64,000 nucleotides of DNA from Deroplatys truncata (taxonomy: Eukaryota > Arthropoda > Insecta > Mantodea > Mantidae). The translations under genes and the position numbers were made by a program. Below the pieces are notes generated by a model. The model had not been told where the DNA came from. It saw only the letters and a list, made by a program, of their open reading frames with translations, and ran no database searches. Positions 24,781 through 35,005 of the stretch are shown here, in pieces. Location of the stretch: positions 110,231,192 to 110,295,191 of the forward strand of contig CM060978.1 in the NCBI GenBank assembly GCA_030765065.1. The letters run 5' to 3'. Each line of letters starts with the position of its first letter. Within the stretch, counting starts at the first letter, position 1.

Positions 24781-26127
24781 AGGGAGCTCTCTGAGCACTT
24801 CGATATACTAGCAACCTATCATCTGCATAGCAGCGAATTATTACTAGTTGCAAAGCCCCCGTGCGTCCGCTACCGTTCATATATCCCTTGCGGAGGTTAA
24901 GTACCTCTCCCTAATAACTCCCTCTAACCGTGGTTTACCTTTTTTATGTTTTAAGGTTTACCATTCCAGTGCATCAACATTCAAAGTGAACTTATAGGCT
25001 CAGTGTTATGTTTCTCATATAAGAGGAATTAATGTTATTGATAAGGACATACCCTTTGGGAAAATATTCTCTTGCTTATAGAAATTCCTTATTTGGTGCT
25101 CATTATATCTTTAATACGCTAATCCTAGTTAGGACAATTTAGGTTTATTTATTACAATACCGATGAAAAACATGAAAGGGAGGCGTTTTCCAGTAGCGCT
25201 ATCGTTTCATTATAAAATCGCTTGCCGGAACCACAAATTTTCGCAGGAAACTGCATGCTCATTAACATAAGGGTGTCAGTCTTTGTCTGGCTTTAATCAG
25301 TTCTTGTGTTGCCAAACTTTGGAGATCCACCCTATGCAAATATAAGCCTTCCTATATGGGTATTACTTTAACGATTTAATAGCGAAAAGGAGGAAATATT
25401 TTGGACAGGCTGGAATTATAACAATGCCGTTTATTACAAGCATGTGGAATCAACAGCTATGTCTGTCTTTTACTTGCATAGACAATATATCAATTTCAAG
25501 TATTCTCAAAAGATTTCAAAATAACTATAGTAGAAAATTAATGTTCGTGTTCCTAACCTTTCATTAAAATATGTTTTTCAAAAACGAAAATCAAGTCATA
25601 TGCAAAATGTTCCATTAAAATTTTATTTTCAACATTTAAATTTTACATATAATTTCTCAAATATAAATTGTGTTATATTTGATAATAGATAGAATATATT
25701 CTATTATAATAAATAATATTTACACCAAAGAGTAAACTCTATGTATCACTTAAAATGTTCTTATAAAAATAATAAGATATGTAACACTTTTAAGTTTCTG
25801 AAAATCAATCATATTAAAGTATTAAAGCTCTAAATGCAAAACTATGCTTGATATAAAAAAGTGTTATTCAGATTTCTTCATTCACCTTCAAAGAACGTAT
25901 ACTGGAAACTTGAAAGACCGAATAAAAATTATTGCGTAACGAGGAACGTTTTAAAGCAGCAAGAATGAAATAAAACAAGATTAGGCGAATACACCAAGTT
26001 TTAAAATTTCACGCGCTATTTATACATAACTGCGCTCGGCCATTTACACGTCACATTTGGCCATTTAAATGATCGCAAGGGCAAAACCACAATTGGATCC
26101 TGATTCTACAATGCATTAGAATGTTTT
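24781..26127. other. Gene-free stretch with one copy of a local duplication
   Basis: Very AT-rich (especially 25500-25800). Apart from the duplicated segment listed separately, no feature is supported. Confidence 0.4.
25478..25790 (+). repeat. Local direct duplication, first copy
   Basis: This segment recurs at 27075-27340. Shared strings include CAAAAGATTTCAAAATAACT, AACCTTTCATTAAAATAT, TTTCTCAAATATA and AAAATGTTCTTATAAAAATAA, in the same order. The first copy carries about 45 extra bases of TA-rich sequence near 25668-25715. Confidence 0.75.
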
Positions 26128-26205
26128 ACTTTCTCTATTGCTTACCTATGGTAAATAGAGGAAGCATTAAATTCCAACAAAAATTCGATACCGGAAATGT
26201 ACAGG

Positions 26206-26456
26206 TCGATTTATTCGAAACGAAGAGGAGAAGGTACTCTAGGGTGTGGGCAGAACGGCGGGAATATTCCCCTTGCGTGGAACAGCACTCACTCGGAACG
26301 CGTGGTGATGTCACCTTATCTGACGTTATGTACACGCTTGCTGCTCAGTTACTACTGACCCAACACCCCTCCCAGAAGATAAATGGAATTGTCCAGCTAC
26401 TGCGCATATAGATAAGCGCGTCAGGACGATAAAATCAGCTGTAAGTTTTGGGACTA
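26206..26456. other. GC-richer insert within A8
   Basis: About 250 bases of clearly higher GC (for example CGGAACGCGTGGTGATGTCA) interrupt A8 exactly where other copies carry the CA tract. No tRNA-like boxes, terminal repeats or coding motif were seen; origin unknown. Confidence 0.5.
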
Positions 26457-27074
26457 CCTTGAATTTTTTTTAAAAAAGGTCAGTAGGTATATCTCAAAGA
26501 CGAAAAGTCGGTTAGATGCCAAACTTAGTATTTAAGTTCAGCATCTTTCCAGAATTCGGCCCGAAGATTTTCAAGAACACATCCCAACCCTAATCTACCC
26601 TCAACATGGAGAAAAGTTTGTTATGTTTTATCTTCTTAAAAATGGTTCCAACGATTTTGATTACACACTGTATATATAAGATATTTTCATGAAAATAAAA
26701 TAGTATTTTGAATTTTCTGGAATAGCCTATGAAGTACTCTTTATTCTGAATACGTTTCGGTTAACTTGTAAACCGTAAGAGTGACAAAGTCTTACTACAT
26801 AAAAACATGTAGAGTTTTCTAAAGTAATGTTTTAAGTGGTGGTTTTTAAATGTAGGACATCTTTCTGTTAAATAAACATTTTGTGGCGTCAACTGAGATA
26901 TTCCTTGTTATTGATTAAAGTTTTTAAATACTTTATGCTTTTCTCAACTGCAAATCGTGATTTGATTTTTTCTTTCTTTTTATTTGTTTGTTTGTTCTTT
27001 TTTCCTTTTCGTGTCCATACAAAGAGAACAGAATTTCAAAACCATCATATAGCGACCTACTTTGAAAAGATTTG

Positions 27075-27340
27075 ACTGTATAGACAAATGTATAAATTTC
27101 AAGTATTTTCAAAAGATTTCAAAATAACTGTAATAAAAATTAAAGCTCGTGTTAACTAACCTTTCATTAAAATATATTTTTCAAAAATGAAAACCATCAT
27201 ATTCAAAATGTTTCATTAAAATTTGAAAATTTTCAACTTTTAAATTTCACATATCATTTCTCAAATATAGTTATTTATACCAAAGACTAAATTCTATGTA
27301 TCATTTAAAATGTTCTTATAAAAATAATGTGTAAATGTAT
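27075..27340 (+). repeat. Local direct duplication, second copy
   Basis: Partner of 25478-25790, about 1.6 kb downstream in the same orientation. It starts ATAGACAAATGTATAAATTTC and ends with AAAATGTTCTTATAAAAATAA. Confidence 0.75.
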
Positions 27341-27444
27341 AATGAAGCGTTATATGTATTAATAAGAAGTAAATAGAAGAATAAGCCTTTAAAGAATATA
27401 TTCTAGACGAGTGAGTAGAGAAAGTCATGTGAATACAACGCATA

Positions 27445-28559
27445 AATAGCACGTGGTAAACGTCCTTGGTTCATACTCCACACTATCACTTTTGGTAGGT
27501 GTTATTTACATCGAAAAGGCGTATCATTAACACAGTTTCTTGACAAACGCAAGCGTAAATCATGATGACATTAACTGACTACAAGCAAACTGATCGCCAC
27601 ACCGTGACCTATGGATGACGACAAGAGAATCTCATTGTGTAGAATTTCTCCAAAGAAAGCTGCGTGTACACACAGATATGTGCCCTTTATACACGGAAGA
27701 CTTGAGGCGCGACAGGACAATGGAGAAAGCCATTGTGTGTGAGATCCCCATCAAGCTTGGTTAGAGGTACACCCACGGATGGTTTCTTAAAAATGTGATC
27801 AGAGACACAGAAACGGTACACGAGATGTGGACCAGCAAGATGTGAGAGGTTGTTCCGGTCAGACAGAGACGCGGAACTTACTGCTTAGGTCACTGATCAT
27901 AATCTGTCAACATCCACTGGCAAAACCTGACTTGCAAAGATGATATTCAACAATGGGGCCGAGTACTTTTGGAAAACACTCAAATATACAAATATTTAAA
28001 CAAATTACGGTCAATAACACGCAATACAAGGAATGCATAAAGTAGTGTATTACACAAGTAACACTCCATTTGGTCAGAAATATCTCCACGGTCTTTCAAG
28101 TCACCTGAAAATTTAACTTTGTTGGTCATACGTTGGTTTTCACAGAACTCGGAGACATCAGGATTACCTTTATCTATAGTATACCATTCATCCAGTGTCT
28201 TGGACTTTTCCCAGTTCCTACACCCACCGTAGAGTTGTTGAGTAGGCCACCAAAACTTATTTTAATGTAACCCAGCGACCAAAAGTCGTATGAATTCATA
28301 TCTAGAGACCGTGGGCATCAGGTTGGTGGAATGTGCCTGCTAATGACACGATTTCAATAATTGTTTTCAAAGGCCGAGGTTTACAAATAATGTCCTACAG
28401 TCTTTGAAGTGTTAAATGCTGTAAAGTTTTTCAAACATTGCATAAAACTCTGCCTCTTACCGGGTCAGAGTTAACCTAACAGTTCATTCTAGAACCGTGG
28501 CTTGGATCTTAAAAATTCTTATTGCAGCACCACAACTACGCTTAACTAACATTAAAAAA
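27445..28559. other. Gene-free stretch
   Basis: No coding, RNA or terminal-repeat signal supported. A B-box-like TGGTTCATACTCC occurs near 27468 without a convincing SINE body. Confidence 0.35.
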
Positions 28560-29560
28560 TCTGAGGTGTTAAAACCAGATTACTCCTCTACTCATTATGA
28601 ATTGTATGTTTATAGTTAATCTACAAATTTATAGGTGCTAATATGCGCTTGCATATTGGGGTGGGGGTTAACGTCGGGAACTACTCATCCGATTTTGATA
28701 ATTCTTTTACTAATGAAAAGCACTATTCTTGCAGATGAATATAGGCTACAAAATATTTGCAAAACTTCTAAAACTAGAGGAAGGGTTTTCGTATTGTGAT
28801 ACCAATTCAATCCTGTTTCGTTGAATATGAGTAGCTTTGGGCACTTTATCATGACTTTTTTCAAAGACTTATTGTCCCAAGAGATAAATGGGGAGGTTTA
28901 AAATATTTTTAAAATGCGTTATTAAAGGGCGAAGGGAGCTCCATATCGGGTTCGTATCACCAAGTTTCCCTCTGAATTCGCTGAAGGAGTACTTTTATAT
29001 GATTTTAACAAAACGTGTTACATTGAGATTTCAGTATTTGGTAAAAAACATAAGCTACCGTATAAGTCTAAAAAGCTTCCGTTTCCTTATTTTCTACAAC
29101 TTTTATCAACTTTTAATGTTCAAATCAACAGTCTCTATCCCGACAAAACTTTGAATACATACTTCCCTACCACATTTTCAAGCCCTTATTACAAATCTGC
29201 ACTCTTTAGTCCATTTGGTCAAAGTACTGTACAATGATACCTTATATGACCTGATAAAACATTATAGAAAACCTTACAACTACCTCTAATACATTTTCAA
29301 GCCCTTGTTATAAATCTGCACTATTTAGCCCATTTGGCCAAGGCATTGTACAATTATCTGTATAGGACAAGACCAAAGAATTATAGGCTACTTTACAACT
29401 ACCAAAAACCAGTCCTTATTTTCATCATAGACTACCTCAAAAATTTTTAGAAGTTACTTTTCCTTTATTTTTCACCCCATAAGCATAGTTTTATCACTAT
29501 GCAATTGGGTTATTCTAAAGTTAGTTTCCAGTTTTAATTGATCACACGTTTGGTACCTTT
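28560..29560 (+). repeat. Family C repeat, copy C2
   Basis: Matches 1277-2180 in order: CCGATTTTGATAATTC plus GAAAAGCA, then AAATGGGGAGGTTTAAAATA, then a GCTTCCGTTTCCTTATTTTC block. It also contains a local repeat of its own: the CTACCACATTTTCAAGCCC/AAATCTGCACT unit occurs twice near 29170 and 29285. The 88-codon frame within it is not conserved in the other copy. Confidence 0.55.
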
Positions 29561-29619
29561 TGATTCCGCAAAAAATAAAAACATAAATCTATTCGTAAAG
29601 CAATGGGAAGAAATAAGAA

Positions 29620-30480
29620 AACCTTGAATATGACTACCATCATGTTCTACAATAAGAATTAATCTTTCTTCTATGTTGTAAACAGCATTAATTAGTGCGG
29701 AATGTTCTCAATGACATCCCAATATTGATTGTTCCCGTTCTTCATATGTGGCAGGTTTGCTGAGGAATACCTTTTCTTGCAGATAGCCCCATGACCACTA
29801 GTTAGTCAGATTTAGGTCTGGTGACGTAGCGGCCCCACTGTTCAGAAATGTCTACTAATTACACCATCACCACATTCGTTGCGTTTTTACAGGATTGTGT
29901 ATGTGAAGTGGAGTGACCTCTTGCATGAAAACAATATTTTCAATTTCGCGATTTCATCGCTTGCCGTTTGCCGTTACGGCTATGTCCATTTTTCATTTCT
30001 TCATAGAAGTAAGGTTTCTTTTACTCAATGTGAAATAAAAGCATACCGTACAATAAACCTCAATATACAATCCTTGCTGTGCAATTATTTCGATTTATTT
30101 TCCGTCTGTATCCTGCAGTTAGGAGTGTTTACACCTCCGTTTAATTCCACATGTGCCTCATATATCCGGAAGATTTTGTTTGACCATCCTAAGTTATTCT
30201 GAATTTCTGCTAGCATTTGCAATGCGAAAGTGAAGCGAATCGGCTTAGCTTATTCTTTGAGTTCAAAACTCATTTTCATTTTATGGGATAGAACTGCAGC
30301 TGTCTTCTCAGTATTCACCTCCCAGTACAATAACTCATCTCCGGACGCTTTGTAATTTTATTAGCAGTATAAATACTATGTGCAAAATTTTCGTAAATTT
30401 CCTGGACTACTTGTAAAACTAAAATTGCATTCACCTCTTTTTCGATCAGTAACTGAACCAGCTTTTTTCAAACTTATTAA
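29620..30480 (-). pseudogene. Mariner-superfamily transposase, decayed
   Basis: Minus-strand pieces appear in the order of an insect mariner-like transposase. An N-terminal GSVTDRKRG (near 30455) is followed by a segment with ALQMLAEIQNN and YEAHVELNGGVNTPNCRIQ (30110-30230), equivalent to the family's DEAHF.LNG.VN.QNCRIW region; the first catalytic D is replaced by Y in EAH. After further shifts comes FMQ..TPLHIHNPVK (near 29900-29940), equivalent to FMQDGA..H, then SPDLNL and WGYLQEKVFLSKPATYEE (29740-29810), and VEHDGSHIQ near 29625. Stops and frameshifts are frequent and two catalytic positions are lost, so it is inactive. No terminal inverted repeats were found. Confidence 0.72.
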
Positions 30481-30929
30481 TCAACTTAACAAATGATTTT
30501 ACAGAGCTGGGCTCATATCTTAATCCATGTAACGTTCAATATCTTCTCAGTGCATATGTATTGTATTCATAACAACATTGGAGGCCAATACGAACTCGTA
30601 AGGATAAGACCATGGTCAGAATTATTATTCAACAACTGTCCTCATATTCTGAACCACAGTTGGACGCAGTTACCTTATTATATAGTAACGAAGGTTGAAA
30701 AAGCTTCACATGGAAAAAACCAAAGCAAAACAAAACCCTACAGAGCGCAATATAAATTTGTTAATATTGTGTCTGTCCAGTTTTTCAACTGTAACTTCTC
30801 TCAGTCTTCAATGTCATTGTTTAGGTGTTTTATCTATCACAGTTTTTAAATAGTTCACCTTCACTGAGAGTTCATTTCGTTCATACTATCACTTCACTAA
30901 GATGAACTAATTCAATTCTCCGTTACTTC

Positions 30930-30933
30930 ACCT
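30930..30933 (-). promoter_or_regulatory. Candidate 5' splice site downstream of the heat-shock promoter
   Basis: The minus strand reads GGAAG|GTGAAGT, a good match to a splice donor, about 215 bases downstream of the proposed transcription start. If used, the promoter would drive a non-coding first exon. A second, weaker AAG|GTGAAC lies about 75 bases further on. Confidence 0.35.
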
Positions 30934-31143
30934 TCCTTCGTGACGTAGTCTCTTCATGCCGGACACTTCAGTTCACTCGGGAGTAGAACACAAAACCTCC
31001 ACAACCGTAGCTCCGCAATAGGACTCGCTGCACGTCACAACAGTCGTCACCAGCTCGCTCGAAGACTCGCTCTTGATGTCGCACCAGAGACGCACTCGCT
31101 GTCTCATCCAACAACTCTCGCACTCGATTTGCAACTCAACTCT

Positions 31144-31180
31144 CACTGACTCGACTGCTGCGAGAGCGCTCGCTTATATA
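31144..31180 (-). promoter_or_regulatory. TATA box and initiator of a minus-strand promoter
   Basis: On the minus strand TATATAAG (31180-31173) is followed by an arthropod-type initiator TCAGTG (31149-31144). With the A at 31147 as +1, the TATA box starts at -33, the standard distance. The downstream sequence is G- and A-rich and much richer in GC than the surroundings, as in long heat-shock 5' leaders. Confidence 0.6.
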
Positions 31181-31193
31181 GTCAGTGGAATCT

Positions 31194-31221
31194 TTCTACA
31201 AGTTTCTAGAACGTTCTAGAA
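31194..31221 (-). promoter_or_regulatory. Promoter-proximal heat-shock element
   Basis: Perfect alternating HSF units TTCTAGAACGTTCTAGAA at 31204-31221 (TTC-nn-GAA-nn-TTC-nn-GAA) plus an imperfect unit (CAA) and another TTC at 31194-31196 in the same 5-base phase. That is up to six units, placed at about -47 to -74 relative to the proposed start, the usual place for the proximal heat-shock element. Confidence 0.7.
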
Positions 31222-31261
31222 CTATTATGACGCACCTCCTGGAGGAGGGAGGGGAAGATGC

Positions 31262-31274
31262 TTCCAGAAGGTTC
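31262..31274 (-). promoter_or_regulatory. Distal heat-shock element
   Basis: A second in-phase HSF array, TTCCAGAAGGTTC (three perfect units), about 40 bases upstream of the proximal one. Two HSF arrays upstream of a TATA box are characteristic of strongly heat-inducible promoters. Confidence 0.6.
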
Positions 31275-31280
31275 CAGTCA

Positions 31281-32907
31281 TCTGCTGATAGCGAGCCCAA
31301 TGGTATCGTTGTTTAGTCCGAGCGCCGACCTCCCGATAACTTTGGCCATAGCCGTTGTGTCACAATATGTACAGAAAACATCCAATTTCAAATACGAAAC
31401 TGACTTTAGAATAGCGCTATACGTGCCCATTGGAAATTATAGGATACTTTACAACTCATATTTCCAACCACTTATGTACAAATTTATACCATTTGACCAA
31501 TTTGAACAAAGTTTGGACATTTAAGCTTTGAATACAAGTATAAGCTACTCAGGACTTTCAAAAACGAACCTCCTTATTTTCAATCCCTTCTTACAGAATA
31601 CATCTGTGCAATGCCGGGCAAAACAGCATAAAAACATTTTTTGTTCGTGTTATACAAAATAAATGTTGGACGAAATGGTCTAGTAAACGTTTTGTTTCGT
31701 AACTACATAGGAGCATACAGAAAGTTAGAAGACAGTCAAGTGTTTAAAAAGTAGATTGTGATATGCCAGCTTTAACTCTGTATACTCTTTGCATAATCTT
31801 ATGATAAGCAAAAAAACAGACATGTCATCTCAGAAATGTTTTGCTTAAAATATTGCAAAATTCAAACCAATGAGGAAATATATGGTAAATAGCTAAAGCT
31901 ACAACAAATGTTATTTGCCAAAAATTGTATTCTCTATTTTCTTGCAAAAAAATTGAATTACACGACTGGAATACTTAAAACTGTAAAATTTACGCAAACA
32001 GCTCCGCCTTAAAGAGCTGTTTACTTAATTCAGCTTCCATTCGTACTAAGATCCTTGTTAGAAGCAGCCGAAATTCGCATGTTTCCCACGTCAGACTCAC
32101 TAATTCAAGGAAGTGAGAGCTGTTAACCAAGAGATGACAGCTTGTCACCACAGTACAGGACAAAACATTTCGCTGAATTAAAAGATGAAATTAGGCTTGA
32201 CAACGTTTGTCCTGTCGCATTGTCAACATCCGCTAAGGACCTCCTTGCTGGCTCAAACTTCAGATGAACAAACTTACTGTTGTCTTCGTTGTGATACATA
32301 CTAGAATAAAACTAGGAAGAACGTAACGCTTAGATTTTTATTTCACGTAATAATTTCAATGATTAAATCAAACAGCCAACCATCTTTTGATGTCAAATTG
32401 CTTTCACATTAATCAACCAAGCTTTTCTTCTTCTTCTTCTTCTTCCTCCTCCTCCTCCTCCTCGTACTACTCAACATCGTCCATCTGGATTCGCAGATTC
32501 TTCCCTTGGTCGTCCACTTTTTCTTCTTCCTCTCGTAACGGGCTGCTATGGAATATCTATGTTATCAAACTTCGAAGCCAGATTCGCCATGTATTTATTT
32601 TACTGTTCAATGATTCTGTTTTAGTCGGGTTTCTGCGACCCGATAATACGCAGGTTGGCTACCACCAAATGAACGTATACGAAATCCTGAGTAGCTATGA
32701 ACATAATGTCATTCTTTAAGCATTAAACAAATATGGCTATAGTCCTAGAAATTCCGAGATATGCGGTGGTTAGCAAATCAAGTACTTCTATTAGTTTCCC
32801 ATAGTATTTCATTATATGTTGTTCTACTTAATTTCGAAAATATAGTGAGCTACAGCTTTTGTTAGCAAAACTAAATTAAATTGAGAGGACTTTGAACTAA
32901 GAAAAGA
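31281..32907. other. Gene-free stretch with repeat fragments
   Basis: Family C fragment at about 31420-31620 (ACAAATTTATACCATTTGAC and related lines). A short family A-like stretch near 31780-31960 (TCTTTGCATAAT ... AAATTCAAACCAATGAGG). A trinucleotide tract at 32428-32463. The 110-codon frame over that tract is a poly-serine artefact. Confidence 0.4.
32428..32463 (+). repeat. (TTC)n(CTC)n microsatellite
   Basis: TTC units pass into CTC units, 12 in total. Confidence 0.9.
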
Positions 32908-34130
32908 TCTGCCGCGTTGTATTTACATGACTTTCCCTACTCACTCCTCTACAAATTATTCCTACGAACGTTCATTATTCTATCTATTTCTTGTTAACCA
33001 TATAAAATTTCAATTCTTAATTACACATCTTGTTTTTGTTTGATTTTTGGGGGGTACAGCAGTTATAGGTATGTAATGGCTTTCAAATTCTGTTCTTAAC
33101 ACGATCATGAGAGGGGGATAATTGAGGCCTTCCAGTTGAGAAAAGTATAAATATTTAAAACTTCAGAACTAATAGCAATGAATATCCCTACATTTTTTGT
33201 GTCATATGATTTACCAGTTATATGAAAGTCATTCAGAATGAGGACTTCATAGGCTATTCCCAGGAAATTCAAGCTATATATTTAATTTGTCATGTAAACA
33301 TCTTAAACATGTGCTATTTTAATCAAAATCGCTAAGGCATTTTTGAGAAAATCAAAAACAAAGAAAATGTTTCAATGTAAAGGGTAGTTTTGGGGTTGGG
33401 GGATTTTTCTAAAAATCTTCGTGTCGCGTTGGAAGATACAAAACTTAAATATCAAGTTTGGTATCTATTCGACTTTTCGATTAAGTGTTATGCTATTCAC
33501 ACGTACCAAAAAAAAGACCACAGCTACATTTCAGGCCTCTTTCTGAAAATGTTTGTTTTTAAATTGTTTATTTGTTCATTTATTACTTTTTATAGTTTCT
33601 CTACCACATACATAAGTGGAGAAGATATGGCGTTCCCCCAAAAGATGAGATTTCATCGGAAATATATGTTTTGAGGCCCCCTGAATAAAAAAAGTGTTTT
33701 TAGAAAAAGGCCTCTGTGTGTGTGTGTGTGTGTGTCTCTTTGAACTGCATAACTAAAAAACGAAAAGTCGAATAAATTTCCAACTTGGTATTTAGGTTCA
33801 GTATCTTCCAAAGATGACACAAAGATTTTCAAGAAAATCCCCCCCACTCCAAACTACTCTTTGCGTGGACCATTTTTCGAAATTCGTGATTTTCTAAAAA
33901 AATTTGCTCTAACGATTTTGATTAAATTACCATATTAAATATATTTACATGACAAATAAAATGTAATTTTCCATAATGTTGTATAACTGGTAAACATTAA
34001 GCAATAGACGAAAACGAACTACACAAGAAACGTAAATGTCTTTAAAACACACAATTTATATCCAATAAATTTTATTGTGGCATGAGCATTTTTAAGATAA
34101 CCGCTATTAATGGTTCGAATTGTTCAATAC
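32908..34130. mobile_element. Fold-back family A element (A10), right end lost
   Basis: A forward copy runs from the head (32908, GCCGCGTTGTATTTACATGA) to the tail region near 33560. A reverse copy then starts near 33595 (TTTCTCTACCACATACATAA) and runs back through its CA/TG tract (33715-33735) and GATTTTGATTAAATTACC to about 34130. The two arms share roughly 500 bases. The reverse arm stops where the mariner fragment begins, so its head is missing. Confidence 0.75.
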
Positions 34131-34378
34131 TGAAACTGACCAACGTCGTTGTCCATACATTTTTGGCACCTCTTTAGGAAACTATTCATCACTCGCTGTA
34201 GTTCACGTTGAGAAATGCTGGCAATTTCCTGGCGGATATTTTGTTTTAATTCTCCCGGGGTGTGCGGGTTTGTCTTTATACTCTGTTTTAAGTTACCCCA
34301 GAGATAGAAATTGCAGGGGGTTAGTTCGGGTGACCGAGGGGGCCACAAATCTATACTAATAGTTTTGTCCTCAAACAC
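34124..34378 (-). pseudogene. Mariner-superfamily transposase C-terminal fragment
   Basis: A continuous 84-codon minus-strand frame contains DLWPPRSPELTPCNFYLWGN followed by LKQSIKTNPHTPGELKQNIR. It ends with VMNSFLKRCQKCMDNDVGQF. This is the C-terminal third of an insect mariner-like transposase: PPRSP-L-P-(C/D)-FYLWG is the signature just before the third catalytic residue. Upstream parts of the protein are absent. An inverted partner of its last part lies at 34605-34850. The frame is open, but a third of a protein without promoter or terminal repeat cannot be active. Confidence 0.8.
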
Positions 34379-34384
34379 ACTTTC

Positions 34385-34600
34385 AATTAACTAATAAATG
34401 AATCACAACTATCCGGGCTTGTAGGCCGTGGTCTAGAAGGCATCGTGGATACCAAAGTTTCGCCAAGTACAGCGCTTGGCATCTTCAGGGTGAAGTGATT
34501 CGGTGTCAGCGGTGGTCGGAGTCACACTCCCTGGCTGTTAATTCGCCAAACAAAGGGGAGGATTGCATTCACATATGTACGGGCTTCAACTGTTGACTCG
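34385..34600 (-). repeat. Retroelement 3'-end fragment between inverted mariner pieces
   Basis: The minus strand carries CCTGAAGATGCCAAGCGCTG, then TACTTGGCGAAACTTTGGTA and CTACAAGCCCGGATAGTTGT. This wording is familiar to me from the 3' ends of insect retroelements (non-LTR or Penelope-like), but I cannot place it in a family. Its position between two inverted mariner fragments is unusual. Confidence 0.45.
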
Positions 34601-34604
34601 AAAA

Positions 34605-34850
34605 AAATTGGCGAGTGATGGATAGTTTCCTAAAGAGGTGCCAAGAATGTATGGACAACGATGGTGGCCAGTTTCAGCATCTACTTTCATAAAGTTGGTA
34701 AGTAAAGCCTTTAAAAGTAGTTTTAAAAATGTTGTATGGTTTCATCCGCGCCTTTCTAAGATAGCGGCAGACGGAAACGAGCGCCGCGGACGCGGACAGG
34801 AAAAACACTGCGCAGCCGATTCGTAGTTTTTTGGCTCTCCCTGTACCTAC
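34605..34850 (+). repeat. Mariner transposon 3' end, inverted partner
   Basis: From GGCGAGTGATGGATAGTTTC onward this repeats the end of the transposase gene in the opposite orientation to 34124-34378. It then runs through the non-coding end to TTTTTTGGCTCTCCCTGTA, matching the terminal inverted repeat of the element at 38634-39670. The copy of the transposon terminus is therefore complete on this side. Confidence 0.7.
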
Positions 34851-34852
34851 TA

Positions 34853-34873
34853 TAGGTAAGTGGGAGAGAAAGT
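34853..34873 (+). repeat. Family A tail terminus
   Basis: CCTACTATAGGTAAGTGGG then AGAGAAAGTAAAA is a family A 3' end that directly abuts the mariner terminus. It may be the remaining outer end of the element invaded here. Confidence 0.5.
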
Positions 34874-34959
34874 AAAATTCCAGACATGATCCTATGGTGC
34901 ATAGTTCAACACCTATAGAGTCAAAAGCCCTTATCTGCCACGAGTAGTTCGCATCTGCT

Positions 34960-34961
<2 letters not shown>

Positions 34962-35004
<43 letters not shown>
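34962..35004 (+). repeat. Poly(T) tract, 43 bases
   Basis: An uninterrupted run of 43 T, the longest homopolymer in the window. It could be the A-tail of a reverse-oriented retroposon, but no recognisable body adjoins it. Confidence 0.9.

Positions 35005-35005
<1 letters not shown>

Larger units (their letters stand above)
26128..27444 (-). repeat. Family A repeat, copy A8, interrupted
   Basis: A reverse copy. The tail ACTTTCTCTATTGCTTACCT followed by AAATTCGATACCGGAAATG starts it. It breaks near 26205 and resumes near 26460 with GACGAAAAGTCGGTTAGATG. It includes AATGGTTCCAACGATTTTGA and ends with a reverse head, GTAGAGAAAGTCATGTGAAT. Part of the downstream sequence (27075-27340) is the second copy of the local duplication. 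Confidence 0.75.

Noticed and set aside
30493-30849. 118-codon forward frame near the heat-shock promoter
   Set aside because: It is antisense to the promoter, partly overlaps the mariner remnant and has no motif.
31258-31524. 88-codon frame starting in the heat-shock element
   Set aside because: It starts inside the regulatory region and ends in family C sequence; no conserved protein.
32387-32719. 110-codon frame with a poly-serine stretch
   Set aside because: The serine run is the translation of a TTC/CTC microsatellite, and the rest has no motif.
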